A DNA stretch of 13,708 nucleotides from assembly GCA_003491635.1 (NCBI GenBank), contig DNCG01000037.1, positions 1 to 13,708 of the forward strand. The letters are read 5' to 3'. This stretch comes from Actinomycetota bacterium (GTDB lineage: Bacteria; Actinomycetota; Aquicultoria; Subteraquimicrobiales; UBA9087). Below, piece by piece: positions 6,211-12,095 of this stretch. Within the stretch, counting starts at the first letter, position 1. Each line of letters opens with the position of its first letter. The translations under genes and the position numbers were made by a program. The notes beneath the pieces were generated by a model. The model was given only the letters and a program-made list of their open reading frames with translations, searched no databases and was not told where the DNA came from.

Positions 6211-6705
6211 ATGGGTGGCGTGAGGATTATTTTGAGAGAGGATGTGGCCTCTCTTGGAAAGGTTGGGGATGTGGTGACGGTTGCTCCGGGCTATGCCCGA
6301 AATTTCTTGCTTCCCCGTGGTCTGGCTGTGGAGGCCACGCCGGGCAACCTAAAGCAGCTCGAGCTGAAGAGACAGGTTTTAGAGCGGAAAGAGGAGGAAC
6401 TCAAAAAGGAAGCTGAAGCCCAAGCCAGGGTTCTTGAGGGGCAGACTGTGAAGATTCCCGCTAAAGTTGGCCGAGATGGGCGACTCTACGGTTCCATCAC
6501 CTCAAAGGATATAGCCGCGGCCATAGCGGAGCAGAAGAAGATCGTTGTGGACAAGAAGAAAATAGTTCTGGAGAAAGCCATCAAGGTAGCGGGCACCCAT
6601 TCCGTCGCCGTCAGACTCCATCCGGATGTTGAGGCGAGGGTTAACCTGGAGATAGCCGAAGGGGCGAAATCGGATGAGGGTGGCGGGAAAACCGAAGAAA
6701 AATAA
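6211..6705 (+). CDS. rplI: 50S ribosomal protein L9
   Basis: The product is 164 residues. The N-terminal domain is canonical: RIILREDVASLGKVGDVVTVAPGYARNFLLPRGLAVEAT. A long connecting helix follows (LKQLELKRQVLERKEEELKKEAEAQ), then the C-terminal domain with GRDGRLYGSITSKDIAAAI and HPDVEARVNLEI. L9 binds 23S rRNA at the L1 stalk base and helps keep the reading frame. An Asp/Glu/Lys-rich tail of about 14 residues extends beyond the usual end. The start is uncertain: ATG 6211 abuts the previous stop and has AGGGGAG 12 nt upstream, while GTG 6220 would give exactly the family's usual start (MRIILREDV) but lacks a well-spaced SD. The 3' end overlaps dnaB by 32 nt. Confidence 0.95.
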   Translation: MGGVRIILREDVASLGKVGDVVTVAPGYARNFLLPRGLAVEATPGNLKQLELKRQVLERKEEELKKEAEAQARVLEGQTVKIPAKVGRDGRLYGSITSKDIAAAIAEQKKIVVDKKKIVLEKAIKVAGTHSVAVRLHPDVEARVNLEIAEGAKSDEGGGKTEEK

Positions 6706-8041
6706 GCTGGACATAGGTTCTCTTGAGCGAATCCCCCCTCACAACCTTGAGGCCGAGCAGAGCCTCCTGGGTTCCATGCTCATCTCCCAGGATGCTATCT
6801 CTCTTGTCACAGAGATAGTGAGGGCCGATGATTTTTACAAGGATGCTCACAGAAGGGTGTTTGAGGCTGTTATTTCTCTCTATGCCCGCGGCGAGCCCGT
6901 CGATCCCATAACCGTTTCCGAAGAGCTCAAGACGATGGGCTTTTTGGAGGAGGTCGGGGGGAAACCTTACATCCACACGCTGATGAGCGTGGTTCCCACG
7001 GCGGCTAACGCTAAATATTATGCGGAGATCGTTGAGAGAAATGCTGTTTTGAGGGGACTTATCAAGGCGGCCACCTCGGTGGCCGCCTTGGGCTACGAGG
7101 CCTCCGAGGATGTAGAAAGGGTCATCGACAAGGCCGAGAGCTTGATCTTTGGTGTTGCCCAGAGGAGGATTTCGGAAAAATTCGTCCACATAAAGGACCT
7201 CCTCACTGAGAGCTTTGAGCAGATCGAGAAGTTATATGAGAAGAGAGCTCATGTCACGGGCATCCCAACTGGTTTCACCGACCTGGATGAAATTACCTCC
7301 GGTTTTCACCCCTCCGATCTGATCGTGGTCGCTGGTCGTCCCTCAATGGGGAAGACCTCGTTCACTTTGAACGTGGTGGAATATCTGGGGCTTCATGAGA
7401 AAATACCGGTGGCCATATTCAGTCTGGAGATGTCGCGGCAGCAGCTGGCCCAGCGTCTGATGTGTTCGGAGGCGAGAGTCGATGCCCAAGCTTTGCGGAC
7501 GGGCAACTTAAAGGAGGAGGACTGGCCCAAGCTCTCCAATGCCGTGGGACGGCTGGCGGAGGCCCCAATTTATATAGATGATACTCCCAACATTGCCATC
7601 ATGGAGATAAGGGCCAAGGCCAGAAGACTGATGGCCAAGCAGAAATTGGGCTTGATAGTTGTGGACTATCTCCAGCTCATGCAGGGTGATACCCGAAGCG
7701 AGAATCGCCAGCAGGAGATATCGGAGATATCGCGGTCGCTGAAGATTTTGGGCCGGGAGTTGAACGTGCCCGTGATCGCCGTTTCTCAACTCTCAAGAGC
7801 CGTCGAGCAGCGCATGGACAAGAGGCCATTTTTAGCCGATTTGAGGGAGTCAGGGGCCATAGAGCAGGATGCAGATCTGGTCATTTTCATCTACCGAGAT
7901 GACTATTATTATCGAGACTCCGAGGAAAAGGGCATGGCCGAGATCATCGTGAGTAAACACCGAAATGGCCCCACGGGCACAATCAGGCTTGCCTTCCTCG
8001 AACGCTACACGAAATTTGTCAATCTGGCCAAAGGCGCTTAA
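6674..8041 (+). CDS. dnaB: Replicative DNA helicase DnaB (DnaC in Bacillus naming)
   Basis: The product is 455 residues, the usual length. The N-terminal DnaB domain starts at IPPHNLEAEQSLLGSMLI. The RecA-like helicase domain has Walker A GRPSMGKTS at 221-229, then EMSRQQLAQRLM, and Walker B LIVVDYLQLM at 327-336. The later motif QLSRAVEQRMDKRPFLADLRESGAIEQDADLVIFIYRD is typical. There is no intein. It unwinds the fork as a hexamer with primase and the loader. The ATG at 6674 lies inside the end of rplI, with GAAGGGG upstream; GTG 6680 is a near-equal alternative. The overlap ties its translation to L9. A striking 13-bp perfect palindrome in the linker region (7063-7090) does not disturb the reading frame. 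It is the last gene of the operon before a 107-nt gap. Confidence 0.98.
   Translation: MRVAGKPKKNKLDIGSLERIPPHNLEAEQSLLGSMLISQDAISLVTEIVRADDFYKDAHRRVFEAVISLYARGEPVDPITVSEELKTMGFLEEVGGKPYIHTLMSVVPTAANAKYYAEIVERNAVLRGLIKAATSVAALGYEASEDVERVIDKAESLIFGVAQRRISEKFVHIKDLLTESFEQIEKLYEKRAHVTGIPTGFTDLDEITSGFHPSDLIVVAGRPSMGKTSFTLNVVEYLGLHEKIPVAIFSLEMSRQQLAQRLMCSEARVDAQALRTGNLKEEDWPKLSNAVGRLAEAPIYIDDTPNIAIMEIRAKARRLMAKQKLGLIVVDYLQLMQGDTRSENRQQEISEISRSLKILGRELNVPVIAVSQLSRAVEQRMDKRPFLADLRESGAIEQDADLVIFIYRDDYYYRDSEEKGMAEIIVSKHRNGPTGTIRLAFLERYTKFVNLAKGA
7063..7090. repeat. Perfect 13-bp inverted repeat within dnaB
   Basis: CAAGGCGGCCACC (7063-7075) is exactly complementary to GGTGGCCGCCTTG (7078-7090), with two bases between. 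It encodes part of the segment joining the N-terminal and helicase domains (KAATSVAAL). The length and perfection are unusual for coding sequence. Confidence 0.6.
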
Positions 8042-8092
8042 ATTGTCGCAGAACGCGCCCTTCTGATTCGCGATTAGATTCGTGAGGTATGA

Positions 8093-8109
8093 CCCCGCCG
8101 TTGGCGGGG
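8093..8109. repeat. GC-rich palindrome between dnaB and pabB
   Basis: CCCCGCC-GTT-GGCGGGG forms a 7-bp hairpin with no T-run after it, so it is a poor terminator. It matches the palindrome in ssb (3994-4010) except for one loop base. It could be a REP-like element or a weak transcript end for dnaB. Confidence 0.5.
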
Positions 8110-8121
8110 GATAGCCCAAAA

Positions 8122-8148
8122 GGCATCCCACCTCGGAGGTGAGATGCC
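8122..8148 (+). promoter_or_regulatory. Hairpin covering the pabB ribosome binding site
   Basis: GGCATCCCACCTC (8122-8134) pairs with GAGGTGAGATGCC (8136-8148) with one mismatch in 13. The right arm contains the SD GGAGGTGAG (8135-8143) and ends exactly at the ATG at 8149. If folded, the RNA would hide the ribosome binding site. The innermost pairs must open because only one base lies between the arms. Confidence 0.55.
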
Positions 8149-9645
8149 ATGTTTATTTTGGGTCGGGGGGAGTTTCTGAAGTTGGCCGAGAGGGGAAAGG
8201 TTGCCCCCCTCGTTTACAGAAGGGAAGTGGGGTCCGAAACCCCTTTCTCCGCCTTGTGTAAGTTGCGCGGCGCATCGCCCCGCCGGCGGCGGAGGAGTGT
8301 TTGTCTCCTGGAGAGTGCGGGTGGCAGCCCTCGACTCACCGAATATTCCTTTCTGGGCCTGCAACCTTTCGCCGAGGTGAGGTTCAAGGATTTTACCGCG
8401 AAGGTTTGGGGGGGAGAAAAGACGACGCTTTTGAGGGGCAACCCCTTCCCCATCCTTCGCGATCTTACTGCAAGGTATGCCCCGCCCACGGTGGATCTTC
8501 CCATCCCCTTCTGGGGTGGAGCGATGGGGTTTTTGAGCTATGACATCGCCCGATACATTGAAAGATTGCCCACTTGGGCCCAGGATGACCTTGCCTTGCC
8601 TGAATTCCACTTTATTTTCCCTCTAGTCTTACTCGTCTTCGACCACGGGCGGCGGGAGCTTTATATATCCATCAACCAACCGGTTGAGGAACCTCGACGG
8701 GCTTATGAGGGGGCCAAAGAGAAGCTCGATTGGGTGCTGGGGCGACTTGATGAGAGGGCGATATTTCCCGAGGGTTTCGCCGTGTCCGGTGGGGATGGGG
8801 CGTCGAACTTCACCCGAGAGGGTTTTGGGGAAGTTGTGGAGAGAATAAAGGAGTACATCAGGGCCGGTGATGTCTACCAGGTGAACATCTCCCAGCGTCT
8901 GCAACTCCCCTTTTCTGGAGATTCCTTTGCCCTCTATCAAAGATTGAGGGAGATAAATCCCTCTCCCTTCGCCGTCTACCTTGATTTCGTCGATTTTCAA
9001 CTGGTTTCTTCCTCTCCCGAACGGCTGATAATGTTGAGGGATGGAGTTGCACAGACCCGACCCATCGCCGGCACGCGGAGACGGGGCGAGAACTTGAAGG
9101 AAGACGATTTTCTCTCAAGCGACCTCATTCTCAGCGAGAAGGAGAGGGCCGAGCATATAATGCTCGTTGATCTGGAGAGAAACGATCTGGGGCGGGTTTG
9201 CGACTATGGCTCGGTGAGGGTGAATGAGCTCATGGTCTTGGAAAAATATTCTCATGTCATTCACATAGTCTCCAACGTCGTGGGGAAGCTTTATGGAGAT
9301 AAGGATCAGTTCGATTTGGCCAAGGCGATGTTTCCCGGGGGGACCATCACGGGCTGCCCCAAGGTCAGGTGCATGGAGATAATAGAGGAGCTGGAGCCGG
9401 TCAGACGGGGGCCTTATACGGGGAGCATCGGTTACTTCGGTTTCAATGGCAATATGGATATGAATATCATCATTCGAACATTTGTCATCAAGGATAAAAT
9501 GGCTTATATTCAAGCTGGTTCGGGTGTGGTCTTTGATTCGCAGCCGGATCGGGAGTACTTCGAGTCCTTGAGTAAGGCCGAGGCGCTCCTCAGGGCTTTG
9601 GGGGTTCAAAAAGGGAGGGTCGAATGGGAAAAATTATCTACGTGA
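8149..9645 (+). CDS. pabB: Aminodeoxychorismate synthase component I (or anthranilate synthase component I)
   Basis: A 498-residue chorismate-binding enzyme. The N-terminal domain contains LLESAGG and YSFLGLQPF. The catalytic domain shows AGDVYQVNISQRL, PIAGTRRRG (305-313), EKERAEHIMLVDLERNDLGRVC, KYSHVIHIVSNV, FPGGTITGCPK (395-405), ELEPVRRGPYTGSIGY and IIIRTFVI. It converts chorismate with ammonia from a glutaminase partner (PabA or TrpG, not in this window). FPGGTITGCPK, TGSIGY and the overlapping pabC-like gene favour p-aminobenzoate synthesis. PIAGT with alanine is the TrpE-type residue (E. coli PabB has PIKGT), so anthranilate synthase cannot be excluded. An Arg-rich insertion, SPRRRRRS, comes just before LLES. 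The start ATG 8149 has the hairpin-embedded SD described above. The gene overlaps the next gene by 22 nt. Confidence 0.88.
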   Translation: MFILGRGEFLKLAERGKVAPLVYRREVGSETPFSALCKLRGASPRRRRRSVCLLESAGGSPRLTEYSFLGLQPFAEVRFKDFTAKVWGGEKTTLLRGNPFPILRDLTARYAPPTVDLPIPFWGGAMGFLSYDIARYIERLPTWAQDDLALPEFHFIFPLVLLVFDHGRRELYISINQPVEEPRRAYEGAKEKLDWVLGRLDERAIFPEGFAVSGGDGASNFTREGFGEVVERIKEYIRAGDVYQVNISQRLQLPFSGDSFALYQRLREINPSPFAVYLDFVDFQLVSSSPERLIMLRDGVAQTRPIAGTRRRGENLKEDDFLSSDLILSEKERAEHIMLVDLERNDLGRVCDYGSVRVNELMVLEKYSHVIHIVSNVVGKLYGDKDQFDLAKAMFPGGTITGCPKVRCMEIIEELEPVRRGPYTGSIGYFGFNGNMDMNIIIRTFVIKDKMAYIQAGSGVVFDSQPDREYFESLSKAEALLRALGVQKGRVEWEKLST

Positions 9646-10469
9646 ATGGCGAGCTCGTGCCCAGCGAGGAGGCGAGCGTCTCCGTTTTCGATAGGGGTTT
9701 GCTTTACGGAGATGGTCTCTTTGAAACCCTCCGTCTGTACGATGGGATTCCTTTCCTGCTCGGGGAACACCTGAAGAGACTCCTGGATGGCGCCCACTTT
9801 TTGGAGATCAAAAATTGTCCCTCCTTGGACAGCCTGAGGGAGGCCATCCGCCTGACCATCGAGGTCAATCCCTCCTACAGAGACGGGGTTTTGAGGGTGA
9901 ATTTGACTAGGGGAAGGAGCCAGAGGGGGCTTTCCCTGGCTTACGAACAGACACCCTCCTTGTTTATCATCCCCGCTGGCTTGCCCTACGGGGATGAATT
10001 TTACGAGAAGGGCGTCTCGGTTATAACGGTGCCCGATAATCGGGGCAAGCTCACCTTCTTAAAAACTCTCAACTTTTTGCCCAATGTTCTGGCCAAGGCG
10101 GAGGCGGAGAAGCAGGGCGCTCTGGAGGCGATCTTCATTCGTGATGGCCGGGTTACGGAGGGGACCATCAGTAATGTCTTTGCTGTTTTTGGGAGAAGCC
10201 TGGTTACTCCTCCTCTGGGGGATGAGATGTTGCAGGGCATTACACGTTCCCTCGTGCTCAGATTGGCCAGGGATTTGGGGATCGACCACGCCGAGCATAC
10301 TTTAACGAAATCGCAGTTTCCGAAAATGAACGAGGTTTTTCTGACCAACTCGGTGATGGAGATAATGCCCGTGGCCTTTGTCGATGGCGTGAAAATTGGC
10401 AAGGGAGTGCCAGGGGAGATAACTCGGTCTTTGAGGAGAGCGTACGCCGAGTTTGTGCGGGGAACGTAA
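9624..10469 (+). CDS. pabC: Class IV aminotransferase, probable aminodeoxychorismate lyase
   Basis: A 281-residue fold-type IV PLP enzyme. Motifs in order: FDRGLLYGDGLFETLRLYDG near the start, the arginine-bearing VLRVNLTRG, the catalytic lysine K147 in KTLNFLPNVLAKAEA, E179 in EGTISNVFAV, and the phosphate-binding LQGITRSLVLRLA and LTNSVMEIMPV. In this family the members are aminodeoxychorismate lyase (PabC), branched-chain aminotransferase and D-amino-acid aminotransferase. Overlap by 22 nt with a pabB-type gene argues for PabC, which releases p-aminobenzoate and pyruvate from aminodeoxychorismate. Sequence alone does not settle the substrate. The ATG at 9624 has SD AGGGAGGG (9612-9619) inside pabB. 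A hairpin lies over the stop codon (10461-10477), followed 49 nt later by the insertion sequence. Confidence 0.87.
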   Translation: MGKIIYVNGELVPSEEASVSVFDRGLLYGDGLFETLRLYDGIPFLLGEHLKRLLDGAHFLEIKNCPSLDSLREAIRLTIEVNPSYRDGVLRVNLTRGRSQRGLSLAYEQTPSLFIIPAGLPYGDEFYEKGVSVITVPDNRGKLTFLKTLNFLPNVLAKAEAEKQGALEAIFIRDGRVTEGTISNVFAVFGRSLVTPPLGDEMLQGITRSLVLRLARDLGIDHAEHTLTKSQFPKMNEVFLTNSVMEIMPVAFVDGVKIGKGVPGEITRSLRRAYAEFVRGT

Positions 10470-10477
10470 AACGTTCC
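10461..10477 (+). other. Small inverted repeat over the pabC stop codon
   Basis: GGAACGT (10461-10467) and ACGTTCC (10471-10477) flank AAA, with the TAA stop straddling arm and loop. No T-run follows, so it is a doubtful terminator; it may protect the mRNA end. The original terminator of the pab operon could have been displaced by the insertion sequence downstream. Confidence 0.35.
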
Positions 10478-10518
10478 GGTAAGGCATGGGCAGTTGAGGC
10501 GGGGTGTACATGCCCTTG

Positions 10519-10580
10519 TTGCCTCATGTAAAAATGTACTCGAAGTGATTATTCATTGCCTCATTAGAAATGTACTCGAA
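10519..10580. repeat. Left end of the IS with two repeated motifs
   Basis: Copies at 10519-10544 and 10556-10580 share TTGCCTCA and AATGTACTCGAA, separated by 6 and 5 nt. They encode the transposase C-terminus on the minus strand, so the FEYI sequence appears twice there. These are the probable transposase-binding sites. Confidence 0.8.
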
Positions 10581-11828
10581 ATCTTTGTTTTCTTTCCGTT
10601 GTTCTCTTCTCAATTCCTCTTTTAAGCCAGCAAGTTTTATCAGTTTGTTTTGCAGTTTGGTGATCTTTCTTTTGAGTTCTGCTGGATTAAGTGTAGCATA
10701 TTCCTGTTCAAGTCTCTCTTTGTTCTGTTCAGGAATATGTGGTGATTCTAACACTCTCTGATAAGGTGTTTTTGCTTGATCATATCTCTTTTTGACCTTG
10801 GCTCCCACCCTTGTCTTCTCAACCAACTTCATGGTTGGCTGGAAGAAGTTAGTGTATTCTCTCAAGTAAGAGTAAAGCTTATTTAACACTTTAAGCTCCT
10901 CTTCGGTATCGTATCTTAAGTAGCCCACTGTTCTTCTTACCACTGAATAGTTCTTTTGTTCCACATAACAGTTATCATTTTTCCTATATGGTCTACTACG
11001 GGTAAAGGTGATCTTTTCCTTTTCACAAAACCTCAAAAGATGAGCATTGATAAATTCAAACCCATTATCTGAGTCTAGACCTAAAACTTTGAAAGGAAGC
11101 TTATCTTTAATCTCTTGAAGGGCCTCAAATACCCATTTCTGGGCCTTGTTTTTAACTGCCTTTGTCTCCGTCCAAGTAGTTGAAATGTCGGTTGCGTCCA
11201 GAGTTTGAGTGAAGTCCCCTTTTGTGTTGCCTCCATCATGAGAGACCAGATCAACTTCTAAAAACCCCGGTCTTTCATCGTCCCAGTCGGAGAAGGTTCT
11301 TACTGGTATCTGGTTTTTAAGTAGGGTTCCAGGCTTTGTAGTTGATCTTCCCTTAAGTTGAAACTTTCTTCTTTCTGAAGCGAGAAGTCTATCGATGGTT
11401 GCCGGGCTTATCTCAAGGAGCTTTTTCCTTGTCTCTTCGTCAATCCTTAGTTCCCCGAATCTCTCCAAGACAGGGACAATCTCGGGAAGGAAGGGATGAA
11501 GCCTTTTACCACAGATACAATCACAGATTGCCCAAATCCTCTTCAAAGCAAGAAATACCTCCCGTCCGTATTTCTTGGTCTTCGCTCTCCTTTTGGCTTT
11601 CGTTCTTTCATCTTCAACTATAGTAAGGCTTGAACCCCCTTTGCTTAATCTTCCCACCACTTTTGGTTTTGCCCTTTGCCTTAAAGCCCTGCCAGCATAG
11701 GAGCGGTTGTACCTGCTCACCTCACACAACCAGGTAAGTATCTCTCCCCTTTTCTTTTTTCCTGCCCTTCGATAACTCAAGGCGAGCTCTCTTGTGACCG
11801 CTTGTCTCTGTCTCATGCTCAGTCCCAT
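10524..11828 (-). CDS. IS transposase with integrase (rve) catalytic core
   Basis: A 434-residue transposase. The N-terminus (about 1-60) looks like a helix-turn-helix with basic stretches: RELALSYRRAGKKKRGEIL and WLCEVSRYNRSYAGRAL. The catalytic core has D193 in LEVDLVSHDGG, D254 in LDSDNGFEFIN and E290 in YVEQKNYSVVRR; the last two are separated by 35 residues, giving the classical DD(35)E arrangement. A Lys/Glu-rich C-terminal helix follows (PAELKRKITKLQNKLIKLAG). No frameshift or internal stop is seen, so the gene looks intact and may be active. The ATG at 11828 has SD AAGGAGGC (11833-11840). The stop TGA lies in the terminal repeat itself. The exact IS family is not assigned; similar proteins are often filed as unclassified integrase-core transposases. 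Confidence 0.92.
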   Translation of the reverse strand: MGLSMRQRQAVTRELALSYRRAGKKKRGEILTWLCEVSRYNRSYAGRALRQRAKPKVVGRLSKGGSSLTIVEDERTKAKRRAKTKKYGREVFLALKRIWAICDCICGKRLHPFLPEIVPVLERFGELRIDEETRKKLLEISPATIDRLLASERRKFQLKGRSTTKPGTLLKNQIPVRTFSDWDDERPGFLEVDLVSHDGGNTKGDFTQTLDATDISTTWTETKAVKNKAQKWVFEALQEIKDKLPFKVLGLDSDNGFEFINAHLLRFCEKEKITFTRSRPYRKNDNCYVEQKNYSVVRRTVGYLRYDTEEELKVLNKLYSYLREYTNFFQPTMKLVEKTRVGAKVKKRYDQAKTPYQRVLESPHIPEQNKERLEQEYATLNPAELKRKITKLQNKLIKLAGLKEELRREQRKENKDFEYISNEAMNNHFEYIFT

Positions 11829-11892
11829 GATTGCCTCCTTATCTTCAAAAATGCGATCTAACTTAAGGAGACAACCAAAACCTCCAATCTAT

Positions 11893-11952
11893 TTCAAGTA
11901 CTTTTTTATTTGAGGCAACGATATAATTTGGAGTACATTTAAGGTGAGGCAA
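11893..11952. repeat. Right end of the IS with two repeated motifs
   Basis: On the minus strand the outer copy (11952 to 11928) reads TTGCCTCA-cctta-AATGTACTCCAA, and the inner copy (11918 to 11893) reads TTGCCTCA followed by AGTACTTGAA. The inner copy is the most diverged of the four. This end lies upstream of the transposase start, so it may also hold the transposase promoter, though no clear -35/-10 pair is seen. Confidence 0.78.
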
Positions 11953-11961
11953 TTCGATGCC

Positions 11962-11990
11962 TTGACTTTGGGGTGAGGTTATATTATTCT
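11962..11990 (+). promoter_or_regulatory. Candidate promoter for the FAD-dehydrogenase gene
   Basis: TTGACT (11962-11967) and TATTCT (11985-11990) are spaced 17 nt. The -35 is good and the -10 is weak (4 of 6). It lies just outside the IS right end. It would yield a leader of about 100 nt containing the terminator-like hairpin at 12032-12070. Confidence 0.35.
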
Positions 11991-12031
11991 TCTGACTTGG
12001 GAATGTGAAATTGAAGAATGAGAATTTAATC

Positions 12032-12070
12032 GGCTCAAATAAAAGAGAAATCCATTTGAGCCATTTTTTT
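12032..12070 (+). terminator. Rho-independent terminator-like hairpin before the FAD-dehydrogenase gene
   Basis: GGCTCAAAT (12032-12040) and ATTTGAGCC (12054-12062) form a 9-bp stem with a 13-nt loop, followed by ATTTTTTT (12063-12070). It ends only 25 nt before the ATG at 12096, leaving no room for a promoter between. It is either the old end of the pab transcript or an attenuator in the dehydrogenase leader. Confidence 0.7.
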
Positions 12071-12095
12071 GTCTTTCTTTGGGGTGAGTGATTGG

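Larger units (their letters stand above)
10519..11952 (-). mobile_element. Complete insertion sequence with DD(35)E transposase, about 1434 bp
   Basis: The element is bounded by TTGCCTCA at 10519 and its complement TGAGGCAA ending at 11952. Inside each end the motif TTGCCTCA-(5 to 7 nt)-AATGTACTCGAA, or a close variant, occurs twice in the same orientation. The single gene fills nearly the whole element on the minus strand. Base composition is clearly more AT-rich than the flanking genes. A clean target duplication is not seen; an imperfect ATGCCCTTG/ATGCCTTGA pair is near the ends. The element sits between pabC and the FAD-dehydrogenase gene and interrupts no gene visibly. Confidence 0.85.

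Noticed and set aside
10508..11965. Target site duplication ATGCCCTTG/ATGCCTTGA flanking the IS
   Set aside because: The two copies differ by an indel and the right copy is not directly next to the end, so it is not a convincing duplication.
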